NCBI GenBank assembly: GCA_022829145.1
Contig: CM040764.1
Location: forward strand, 18,371,534-18,435,533
Length of the DNA stretch: 64,000 bases
Source of the DNA: Albula goreensis
Taxonomy: Eukaryota; Chordata; Actinopteri; Albuliformes; Albulidae
Direction: 5' to 3'
Below are positions 53,101 to 64,000 of the stretch, piece by piece. The notes beneath the pieces are model-generated. The model did not search any database and was not told the origin of the DNA. It worked only from the letters and a program-made list of their open reading frames with translations. Every line of letters begins with the position of its first letter. Position 1 is the first letter of the stretch. The position numbers and the translations under genes were made by a program.

Positions 53101-56100
53101 TAAGTGCATTATTAAATTTTGATTTGATTAGCACTAATAGCATTTTTCTTTGAACACTTACGCATTCAGAGGGCTGCCTGGTTCTTCCTGGACGATCCGG
53201 GGCCCCCACACCTGTCTGTGGGACTGGAATGGACTGAGAACTCACAATGGTCCGCACCATCTGAGGGACTGCAGTCATACAGCACCAATCACATAAAGCA
53301 CATGTTACAAAATGCCACCTCACACAAAGCACCAACACACCAAAGACATACAGCATCAATAACATATATAAGCCACCAATAAAATAAAGCACTGACCCTG
53401 TAAATGACCAGTCACATTAAGCCCTAATCACAAAAGTACTCTCTTACATAGAACAATTATTACAGATGGATACAGCTTGATACAGGACAGGACGGAGATG
53501 TTGTATTAATATTGGTGATGACACAGGTGTGCCTTATGTGATGCAGAAAGGTTTGCACTGCTTGTGTTGGTGACTTAGGTGGGTGTAGATAAGTGTGCAG
53601 TACCTGGGCCTGCAGTACACCTCTGGCGGATTTGGCGATACTCAGGGCAGTCTCGGCGAACGTGGCCCGTGTCCCCGCACTGGAAGCAGCGCCGCTCCCG
53701 AGGCTCTCGCTCCTCCTCCTTCACATCCTCCTCTTTCTCGCTCTCTTTCTTTTTCATCCTGGCATACACACAAGCAGACATTCATACCGGGGGGGACACA
53801 CATGGACACAGCACCCCTGTGGCATGGCTGAAGGATAAGAGCGGCTCAGTGAGCCATGGCTCATGTAATAGAGCTCACCTGCGCCTCTTGGGGCAGTCCT
53901 TCATATAATGGCCGATCTTGCCACAGATCCGGCAGCACCTGTCATTTGGAGCCAGCTCACCGTCCGTAAGCACCTTGGAGTCAAAGAAGTAGTCCTGCCC
54001 CCAACAAACAAAAGACAACACCCCCATATCCTGTTCAGTGTCCGATTACCTTTGCTCACTGCATGGCCAGACAGCTGGTATCTAAACAACACCTTGAGTA
54101 ATAAAATGGTAAAAGTAATCACACAGGCAGTACTAAAGTGGCGAGGAGCAGTGCCTCCTCACTGCAGGCTTAACTGCTGAGTTAACGCTCACAGACTAAA
54201 GTATGTAAGAGCTCCCAAAGCTGGGGGCCAGGCCAGGGGTGTCATACCGCCTCCAGTCCAGGCTGAGGGTAGAAAGGTGTCCCAAACAGCTTCCGCCCGT
54301 TGATGAAAGCTTTCATGATGAAATTTGTCACTGCAAGGAATTATGGGACAGTTAATTTGATAGGCATGGGGACAGCTGTGTCACTATTTTTATGAGCTGA
54401 ATGGGCAAGTGCTCAGAGATTTCACACATTATGAAAGCACACACTAAGATACTCAGTCATTATTAGTTCACTGTTCCTGACGCAAAGATGCCTGGGTTGT
54501 TCAGTGGCTCACCAATTTAGAACACAGCAGAAGGGGAGGTGAGAAGATTGTTTGGAATGCATACAATTATATAATTAACTTGTGATGTGGACAGAGAATT
54601 ACCCAGAGAGAAACTAAAAAAAATATGCAATTTGGATTTCATGTTGAGACATTAAAATTTTTCAAAAAAAATTTCAACAAGATGAGATCATATCTAGAGG
54701 TGGTCAAAAACGTTTTCCTATGTAATTGGATGGTCTGTTGAGTGAAGGATTAACTTTGTTATTATATTCCATTTTTTTCTGCAATAAGCTATTCCATTAT
54801 TTTTCATGGTCTTCACTGTGGTTTAAAACTGATAAAAGTGAATATAAAAAATGCACAAAAATAAGGGATAACATTAAAATTCCACATCAAATCGTGTGTA
54901 TGCATAGAGTTTCAACTTACTTTTTCTGGAAACTCCAGCTCCAAGATTGTGGTTTAAGTCAAAAGGGTCTGAAAAAGCCATGATCGACACTCAGTTAGCA
55001 CACTCACTGCAACATTAACGGTGTTCTGGTGAGTGCACACTCAATGGACACAGTTAGTAAAGCAGGTGTGTCATTATAACACATCAGTTACAGTACCTTG
55101 GTGAACACCATCAGTAGTTCAGATTATAACCTCTCGATGGGGCTTGTCACTGGCCATTATAAAAGTCATTACGAAATCTCATCAGTCCTTGTCACTGGTC
55201 AGGCGCAGGTGAGATAGCCTTACCTTCAATAGCGATGCACTTGGAAGTCCACTGCTTCTCAAAGGTGGTGAGGCGTTTCCTCTGCCGGATGCTGATGACA
55301 TGCTCCTTGAAGTCAAACTCCTCCGTGTAGAAGCGCAGCAGGCCGAGCCACAGCTCACCCACCGATTCCTTGTTCCTCCCCAGCTCTGGGAGACGCCTCT
55401 TCTACAAAGCACAGGAGACACAACAAACCAGAAAGCGTCGTTACTGAGCAAGCATCCAATCAAAATTCTGTTAGGCCCATATCAGGGCCCAATCAGATTA
55501 ATCCACATTACTTCTCATTACTCACAATGATGAGTTCCTCTGTCTAATTTAGCCATTTCAAAACTGGATTGTAAAAAGGATGAAGGTGCATCTTAAGATG
55601 CTGTAAATCAGAAAAAACAGCTAGACAAAAACCTGAGTGTTATCATACAGGTTTTGTATTTTGGTACCGAGACTGATTTAATTTAGATCAGCTGCGAGAT
55701 TTGGTATGAGAAGGAGCCGAATGAGATTGTGGGCCAGAACAAGCTTGTATGAGTATCCAGAGAAGAAACAAGGTGACAATGTGTTCTATACGCACCAGCT
55801 CCTCGATATCATCAAAGAAGAAGGCATTCCAGCCATCGACCATCTTCTGAGGCACTGTCTTTCCGTCAAATATCTGAAGAAGATCGAGAGGTTTCATTAG
55901 AAAGATAACCATCATGGTGACCACAAAGTGTGTCATAAGAGAAAACATATCATGGGCAGACATCCATTGTGCTTTGGGCACAATTTGTTCACTAGTCAGT
56001 TGGTAAATTACAAGTTTACCACAAGGAAATTGGATGTTATCACAATGTTATGTACAAGCTAGTCATGATATACTTGTATAAATTGATAAGAGGGTGTGCC

Positions 56101-59100
56101 TGAATGCACCGTAAGTATGGACCAGAAGTCGCCCAAAAAGGAATTCTTTTCTCATAATTAGAACGTTAGTTCAACAGTACCAGATGGCACGATTAATTTC
56201 TTGGGAGATTCAGTAGGAGTGTGAGTGTTTAAAGAGGTCGATTGGCGGGGCCGTACCTCCTGCAGTACTGGGATGACAGGGGGGTGCCTCTGCTGCAGGA
56301 AGTACAGTACCATGAGGATGTAGGCGTAGGATGACAGACTTCCCCTTGATGCGTCCCCGATGTCACAACGCTGTCAATGAGGGACACAGACGAAACTCCT
56401 TCCTCAACACTCTACTTCAATGCATCTCTATTGCTTCTCCACATTAGGCTATAAGCCTGATACAAAATGAGCAAGTGATAGACTTTTTTTTGTGCCTGAA
56501 GGGCATATCAATGTATGTTGCTAAATTATATAGAAATAAGGTTTGACTTGTACCTTAGCGAAGACTTTCATGGTGTAGCCCAGATATTGCACACGAGGAT
56601 CAATAGCAGCATATGTTGCCAGCATTCTGGTGTTGTGCTGTGCCTGTATAGAAGGAGAAGCAGATAAAATATCAAAATATGCATTCTCCATGCAGTGGAA
56701 ACCACAGTGGATGTATAGACACAAAAAACTGTAACAAAGTGATTCAAAAACATCTATAAGCACACATGTACATAATAAACGCACCCCAACAATAACACAC
56801 AACATGCCATATAACAGACTTATACACGACTTACCAGGGTGTTGTACAAGCTTATATCTCCTTCCAGTCCACTTTGTCTGTGTTCAAATTTGACGATAGG
56901 CACTTTAGCTGTTGTGATAGGCAAGATATTCCTTAAACCTGCATAAAGAGATAGGAGGTGATTATGCTATGAACCACTTATTAATAATTCAGTACACCAC
57001 CAGCCCACCAAGGCTTAAGTAGTGGATGCTAAAAGCCAGTTCAATTTAAAAATCAATATCCTATTGTATAACAGACAATGATGTCAAACCAGTGACACAA
57101 TGTTATACCTGTATGTTTCTTCAACACCTTGGCGAGCCCTTCAATAATCTCCTTACAGTTCAATTTCTGGAAAAATCAGAAACATTACGTTGTAGATTCT
57201 TTCCAACAACAAGATGGTCAGGTGCTGTATTCATACCTGAACCCAAGTTGAACTTTGGCCCCACCCATTATGGGATTCATGAAACACCACATTAACATAG
57301 ATATTATATTAGCACCTGGTTTGTAGAATGCAGCATTCTACAAACCAGCAAAAAGTCATGAATACTGTACCTCCGCTGTGTCATGACCCTCCAGGGTCAT
57401 ACATATGTCAAGGTCACTGTCACGGAAACCAAATCCGTTCTTGGAGGAGCCAAACAGGCAGAGACGTGCCTTCTCTGTGTGACACGGAAGGACAGTACCA
57501 CTGCATTACCCATCATTCGTACCAATGACACGCTGTTTTACTACTCAAAAGTAAGAAAGGAACATAACTAAGAGAGAAATGATAAGATTCACAACCTACG
57601 ATGCAATTCAGGAAAACTGCAAATTTGCACATGATACACATCATAATTTATAATCCAAAAGCATGTACCATTATACTCCTTTCTTATGAATCTTTCCAGA
57701 CTGGCCAGAATCTGCTCCCTTTTCTGCTGTTCCACCGGTAGAGGAGAGAGCTCATCTTAAAAAACACAAAACACGTGCATGGCATTAGAACACATCATTA
57801 GAAACTGTGAAAAAGGAAAACTGAGTTTACAATTTAGAACGGCCACAAGCTATGACACTCACACTGCGCACAGTCATACTCATAACACAGTCATTCCCTG
57901 GAACAGTGTCATACTCACTGTAGCACAGTCGGCAGAGGCCGTCTAGGATTTGGCGGAAATGATCGGTCATGGGCGGCAGCGGCTTCAACTCAATTTTCTT
58001 GAAATCCTCAGGACACTCATCCTTCAGGTGGCCGTCCCGTTTGCAGATACTGCACACCACTGTGGGGGGCTGGAGGAGAAAGATGGGGTCACCCCATGTC
58101 ACACATCCCTCATCCTAAACAACCTTTATAACCACAAGGCCTCATTTTATATACTACAATACACTGACCACACATGCAGGCCTCTTTAATCCTTCAACTA
58201 TTACACTATTCTCATTTGATTTAACAAGTGACTGGACTAAGGCTGAGCATATATGATCTGAAAGCTATGCCTTCCTTTCAAAGTATCCACAAAATATTAT
58301 TTTAAAACAGGAGGGAATATCTGCACACCTGATAAGGGCTTGTTGCAGATACAACAGGAGCAATGTGAGGTCTGAGAAAGGTCTCGCACAGAAACATCCA
58401 TGAATACATGTGGTGTTTTTGCAGTGGGCCACTATTGCAAGGAGTATGTTCCTTTTTCATGTAATTTCATTTGGCATTACATTTTACTTAAAACCAAATA
58501 CTAAAAGTGGGCATGAGTAAACTACAGACAGTGTATGAGTGCAACAATCAGTTTATGTTGCCCATCTAATTTGATGTTTTTACATTTGCATCAGTATAAA
58601 AAAGGGCAAAATGGAGAAAAATTTCCACAACTAAGGACAACATAGTTATTCTCCTATATGTGACAGTGTTAATGACCATCACTATGAAGGCTGTAACTAA
58701 ATATTTTCTGAGTACATTTGAGAAAGGAAAATGAAAGCTGAGATGAGTCAGAGAGCGTCACCTTTCCACCAGTGAAGATCATCCTGTCAAAGACATAGTG
58801 CAGGGCTTCAGGTGCCACCTCTACCACTTCCAGCCCAGCCACCTGCTCTTCGTCTTCTTCCTCATCACTCCCTGGCAGCCCATTCTCCATAGCCGTGCTC
58901 TGAGGGACAGATAAGGAGGAGGGGGTGGAGCCTTCTGAGGGGCTGGCCTGAGCAGGGCTCTCATCCGGCCCATTTGGGACATTAGGTTCATCCTCGTTCG
59001 AGCCCGCCTCCTCATCTTCCTCCCCGTCCTCGTCCTCCTCCTCGCTGTCCTCCTCTTCCTCCGTCTCTTGAACTCCAGCATCGGTGCCTTTACAGACCTG

Positions 59101-62100
59101 CTCCAGCACCTCTCCCTCAGCCTTACCTGGGATCCCCTCCCCACCTGCCCTGCCCACTTTGGACTTGACTTTCTTGCCTCTCTTGCGCCCCCTGGTGGGC
59201 CCATCCTTAGTCTGCGGGCAGGCAAAGTACTTGTAAGCAGTGCGGAAGCGTTCCTGGATGTACTCAAACACCATCTGGCTGTTGAGGCTGCGGGCCACAT
59301 TCCTCTTCAAGGCAAAAGGGTCTAAGAGAAGAGGAAGAAAGAGAGGGAGGGAGACAGAAGGCAGGAAGAGGGGGACAGTAGGAGGACAAGGGCAAACAGA
59401 CAGTGAGTTTGCCTCCCTTACAGAATCACTGAGCAGACAGTGTTGTGTGTGGATGAATAATAGTAGTAATAGCAACAAAAAAAAAAAAAATATTTAAGGA
59501 GAAATGTGTCTGCCAGAGGTGGGTGTTGAGTTCCCTCTCCTTACATGACTGCCAGAGGTGGGTGTTGAGTTACTCACCCTCGATGGCGAGCCTGCGGCGG
59601 CCAGTTCTTGGCCTCGCGGGAAAGCAGCTGTCGCAGGCGGATGCTGATGATGTGCTCCTCCAGGGAGAACTCCAGCGTGTAGAAGCGAAGCAGCTCCAGC
59701 CACAGCTGGCCCAGGGCCACGCCCTGTCCCGCCCCTGGGTCCGCCAGCCGCGTCTGCCCGAGAGAGGATGTGCTGTGAGAGCTACCGGATGCACACCGTG
59801 TTCCCCTTTAATGACCACATTCCCCATTGTCGCTCTGAGAGGCAATGATTGGAGGACTTAACAACTTCATGATAGGTTTTCATCTCACTGCATCATTGGC
59901 TACCTGGACAACACCCTTACCCACATACCTGACAAGACAAGTTCATGCACGGCAGCATCTCCCCTACCCCCACCCTCACCCCGCCCCACAGCGGTACTCA
60001 CCAGGCCCTCTGAAGCCTTGGCAGGCCAGCCATTCCCCTCCCCCGCTTCATTCTTCCTGCTCGCCGGCTTCTTCTGCTCCGCCTTGGCCTTGCCTTCGCC
60101 CCTGCCTTCCCCGCTTGGAGGCGGCTTGTGCTCCCAGCCCACAAACATGTCTAGCTTCACTCCTGTGAGGTGGTACTCATCAACCTGCTTCATGTCAAAG
60201 CCCTCGATCTGAGCGGGATAAACAACACAGCTGGTAAACCTCCACCCTATGAATCTTCCCCGGAGAATGTTGGAAAGTCTACTTTTAATCTTTTCAGTAC
60301 AGCTCTCCACATTCACTCACTCCCCCAGGTACACCACACAAAGTGGCAGAATCCTGATTCTCTTCAAGCTCAGGAGAGAATCCTGTCACTCTCTGATACT
60401 CACCCAGGGGCCCAAGTACACTGGGAGAATCGGCTCTTTCCTTTGCTGCAGGAAGAAGACCACCATCAGGGCAAAGGAGTATGAGGGGATTCCACCCTCG
60501 GCCTGGCAGTCAATGTGACAGAGCTGAAAGCACAAATATGAAGGAGTCAGTCAATGTGAGAAAGCACAAACATCTGTGCACTTCAGGAAACATTCACAAT
60601 GACAGGTCACAATTTAGTCTACAGAGGGGACAAAAAATAACTATAAACTGGAACCAAGGACAAGGAACATTGAGAGGGTTGCCTGCTCTACCTTGGCCCA
60701 GTAGCGGAAGGCTAGGACCAGGGGAACGAGCCTGGGCTCCAGCCTGCCCAAGGCTGCCAGCAGATCCGTGGTCAGACAGGCGACATCGTTGCCTGCACTC
60801 ACTTTGCAGAGCAGGCCACTGCAGGGAGAAAAATTCATCTTTAAATACCCCATTAAATTCACTTCAGCCATTTCAGAGAGTGAACTCAAGAGGACAGAGC
60901 GTTGGTGCTCGAGAGTGACCAAAGGCTCGCACTTCAATCACCTATGTCCCACTTCTGCTGTAAACCAGCGGGCAAACAATCACAAAAGCTTTGATCGCTT
61001 TTTGTTTTTTTTTTCCATTTTGTTGCCATTCAGTGATAATCAACTCAATGATTTTTTTTTCCTATTTCCACTAACCTGCTGGCATCTCTACAGAACACAA
61101 CAGGAACTTTGGCATGAAAATCAGACTCCACTTCCGTGAATTGTGCTGGAAGACAAGAGCATGAAAATGTATCACCACTGAGAGAGCTCTGGCTAATATA
61201 GGCACAAGAAATAATGTGAGGTTATATTTTGGATCCAATTGTGGCACCTCAGTAATTAGCCAGATATATTAAGTGCCATTATATCCGAAGAGAGACTTAT
61301 TCCTTTCCTATTGAATAACTGTCTGTCCAATTTCCAACGTGGGAAATGTGTCATTATGTATACAATCCCACTTCCACTTCCTGATTTGAGTGACAACGAG
61401 AACGTATAATTAATATTACCAGAATTAATTTTCTTTCAGCAAACTTTAAAAAATGGAAGACATAAGAATAGACTCAACATCAGATGCACTATTGCTGTCA
61501 ATCTCTGATAGACAAACTGGAAAATGATTTTTTTTTTCCCCTTAGGTTGCCTCACTGGCCCTCAGATTTATGAATCTGGCTGGCTGGGGCAGTGACTGAC
61601 TCCTTCAGGTGGAGCCCTGCCTATACAAGGACAGGATTGATCAAAAGTAGCAACTGACCACTGGTCTGCAGAAGACATCCCCAATATTGAGCGGTGAAAT
61701 ACTGCAATGGAGGCTGTAGTCTTCAGGCTCATATTTAAGAGCTTGAAAACTTAAGCTAAATAAGGCTACTATGTATATAAAACATAGAACTGGAATTGCA
61801 TCAAAAGCTGAAAATATTGATGTTATTCAGGAGGTGTCTGGGTTTATGCAACTAAGCAGTGTTATTCCAAAAGGTATTTCTTGTTGGTATAAAAATTCAG
61901 TAGATTCTCCTTCAGAATTTTAGGGTGAGATTGCTGTCAGTTCTCTATTCTTAAAATCTGTTTTGTTGTTGGATTGTTTCCAGGATACAAATTATTTTTA
62001 TCACAAGAATTCAACTCACAGCTGTTTTTCAGGATTTCCAGAACTTGTATCAAAACATCAGGTTGAGTCATCTGAAAAAACATTTTAAGAACAATTCGTC

Positions 62101-64000
62101 AATGAAATTTCAACATTTTCAAAACTTCAGAAGTTTCAGAATTACAAACAGTTAAACTTTCACCTCCAAAACAGCCTGATCCTATCTTGTCCTTTGACCC
62201 CTGGACAGTATAACTTTTACTGAGCCATGAGTATCAAAATATGTTAATGTCGTGCAAAAAAAAATAAACTAAACAGAAAACCACTTCATTTCATTAGTTA
62301 ATTCACATTAGTTCGCTGTTGAGGACAAGTCGCCACTGTAGAGCTCCAATCTCCAATCTCAAAGTAACAACTTACATAAATTGATGAAATAATTACAAGC
62401 CTGAACTGACATCAAGACCTGAAGACCAGAATGCAGATCTCCAGGAAATGGTCTACAACTTACGTTGGAGGGATAAGTGACATCAATGTTGACATCACTA
62501 GTTTTGAAGGCGAACTTGGTGAGGCAGGACCCATAGAGCCGCAGGGAGCATGCTGGAACGCAAACAGCTTACAGTCACACGTGGCAGCCATGTTAATTAC
62601 AGGAAAACCTTAACCTGCTTACTACAGTGGTGAATTATTCATGTTGACTTCAGCTGCTCTTTATAATGTTTGGAAGTCAGCACTTTAACACACAACATAC
62701 TAGTTGGTGTACCCTGTGCCAGCAGACCTAAATTCTGTGACAATAACATTTTACCCTAGGTGAGTAAGTGACAGCTACCTGGCTAACAACTTGACTCACT
62801 TGTCAGGACCATTAATTCTGATGTCATATTCAAGATGAGGGAAAACTGGCCTCCTCTCATTGAAGCCATTTGAAATACCTGAGAGCTGCTGCTGTATGAT
62901 TTTCTCCATCCTGCTGACGATGTCCTGCCGTACCAGGAAGTCATCCTCGGAGATGCCGTGCTGGCGGACGGCCGTCATCACTGCGGTGTCCACAGCCTGC
63001 AGCTGTGCGGGTGAGGGTGGAGGCAGGGCGCGCAGCTCATTCTCCTCTTGCTTCTCCTGTGGCACCACGTAAAGCTTATTCTTCAGCGACACCATTTCAG
63101 TCTTTACTACATTCATGAAGATCCATACTTAATATTTACAAGTTACGAAATGTCTTTACATTTCTTAGAGATTTTGGCACTAATTAATTAAGTCAAAGGT
63201 TATTGAGCAATGTTGGCAAAAGTGCCTTTCTAAAGATAGACGTGTTGGTGACAGCACATGCTTCAATTAAACCATTTTCCCCAGTCTTAATTGATATTCC
63301 TTGACTAATGCCCTGACTAATTAAAATCTGATTTCTTCACCGTCTTTCGCAATTACTCTGGGGATGACATCAATGATGACAAAGGATTTCTTCTTTTCCT
63401 GAATCTTTCAGGACAGCAGTCTGTCGTCTGCATATTTTTCTCCTGGAAAAACCCCATTCTGTCAACAATGATTAACTGCAATGTTCTCCCCCCACATCAT
63501 GCAAATATGCTGTTCAAAGCATATTTTTGGTCACACAATTGTCAGCTCCATCACTTAAATGTTCTCAAATATTTCAAAATAAGACTCATACAGTATTCAC
63601 TAATGTGAAAAAATATTTGAATGATCAAATACTGCAGATTGCCATGCTGTTACCTAGACCGAGATAACAATGTGAAATTTATATGGATGCAATATATATA
63701 TATATATGAATATATGGGGATTCCTCTCTGCCCCAACTCAAACAGAATCTCACAGAACTGAATTTTCAAATAAATTATTCAAAACAAAATTCAAGTGCTT
63801 TTTTATCATTGAGTTCAGACAGTCAAGATGATGTGTTGACGTTCACACCATTAACATTTACCCTACTGTACTCCAACAGCTTAGCTATAAGCAAACACAT
63901 GGCATATCTCAGGACCAAGAGGCAGCATCTCACCATGATGTTCTTCTTGTGCCTCTTTTCTTTGATGTGTTTATGAGCACCCTGGATGTTCTCCATGTGC
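50101..64000 (-). CDS. tut4: Terminal uridylyltransferase 4 (TUT4/ZCCHC11), 5' partial
   Basis: TUT4 uridylates pre-let-7 (with LIN28) and short-tailed mRNAs. Twenty-seven exons are visible, about 1296 residues of about 1640. Minus-strand exons, 5' to 3': 64000-63934 (HKHIKEKRHKKN, end of the C2H2 finger), 63056-62879, 62552-62464, 62071-62020, 61145-61076, 60818-60692, 60523-60404, 60208-60002, 59753-59578, 59321-58762 (acidic linker), 58069-57919, 57755-57669, 57474-57371, 57166-57109, 56938-56835, 56643-56554, 56370-56257, 55873-55796, 55401-55224, 54968-54921, 54330-54248, 53994-53879, 53758-53604, 53268-53162, 52980-52464, 51581-51411, 50186-50101 (TGA). The N-terminal transferase module (YGSCLTKFAF..SDVNID) is the family's inactive one. 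The C-terminal module has GSSKNGFGFRDSDLDI with the catalytic aspartates. CCHC knuckles: CSICKRDGHLKDEC, CRICGKIGHYMKDC, CFQCGDTGHVRRDC. The tail is P/Q-rich. All phases fit except in 59753-59578. Confidence 0.94.
50962..51401. repeat. 102-bp minisatellite in the last tut4 intron
   Basis: Tandem units begin AGTTCAGTCG at 50962, 51064, 51166, 51199 and 51304. Unit lengths are 102, 102, 33 (a truncated unit), 105 and about 98, and the units are more than 90% alike by eye. The array ends about 10 bp from the tut4 splice donor at 51410. Because 102 is a multiple of three, it makes a long open frame on the plus strand with a repeated YNVESYCLSC pattern, which I regard as an artefact. The DNA just before the array (about 50888-50930, ATTTAGCAGATGCT) resembles the tail of fish SINE-like elements, a weak suggestion. 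Confidence 0.92.
57316..57348. repeat. 33-bp near-perfect palindrome in a tut4 intron
   Basis: CTGGTTTGTAGAATGC at 57316-57331 and its exact reverse complement at 57333-57348 flank a single A. The 16-bp arms can form a tight hairpin in the intron between the tut4 exons 57474-57371 and 57166-57109. Confidence 0.95.
59510..59571. repeat. 23-bp direct duplication beside a tut4 splice donor
   Basis: CTGCCAGAGGTGGGTGTTGAGTT occurs at 59510-59532 and again at 59549-59571 (39-bp period). The second copy ends six bases from the donor dinucleotide of the tut4 exon 59753-59578. Confidence 0.9.

Noticed and set aside
62796-62878. Extension of the tut4 exon reading FNERRPVFPHLEYDIRI
   Set aside because: A donor at 62878 (TCAG|GTATTT) joins in phase to the exon at 62552, giving QQQLSACSLRLYGSC as expected for TUT4. 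The extension is intron read-through.

Overview
The window is vertebrate nuclear DNA, most likely from a ray-finned (teleost-type) fish. The evidence is small conserved exons with GT-AG junctions, long introns rich in (CA)n/(GT)n tracts, a urod gene and a DM-domain gene, and proteins that match vertebrate orthologues along their length. The species cannot be determined from the sequence. No bacterial, viral or CRISPR-type system is present, and no intact transposon was recognised.

Six genes are supported, in this order. (1) zswim5, + strand: exons 2-14 run from 7174 to a stop at 22408, with a 3.1 kb 3' UTR; exon 1 lies upstream of the window, and 1-7173 is intron 1. (2) urod, - strand: a complete ten-exon uroporphyrinogen decarboxylase, start at 34744, stop at 29194, convergent with zswim5. 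(3) dmrtb1 (dmrt6), + strand, 37243-39613: a DM-domain transcription factor in four exons. (4) tmem125, + strand, 43075-43731: a single coding exon with four membrane segments. (5) The orthologue of human C1orf210 (TEMP), - strand, 47202 to 45150: four exons, convergent with tmem125, and carrying a leucine-rich-repeat ectodomain absent from the short human protein. (6) tut4, - strand, from beyond 64000 to a stop at 50101: 27 exons are visible, from the end of the C2H2 finger through both nucleotidyltransferase modules and three CCHC knuckles.

From memory of the human map, all six genes lie on chromosome 1p in separate blocks: ZSWIM5-UROD, TMEM125-C1orf210, TUT4 and DMRTB1. Here they are interleaved, so the window looks like a reshuffled piece of one ancestral segment. 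The genes do not form a pathway: urod is haem biosynthesis, tut4 is RNA uridylation, dmrtb1 is germ-cell transcription, and zswim5 is a putative cullin-RING adaptor.

The points most worth checking are an apparent two-base shortage (frameshift) in one tut4 exon, the LRR ectodomain of the TEMP orthologue, a long (TG)n tract abutting a urod 3' splice site, a 102-bp minisatellite ending at a tut4 splice donor, and several perfect hairpins in non-coding DNA. I found no convincing undescribed system. All exon coordinates were derived by hand from reading frame, splice consensus and remembered family sequences.
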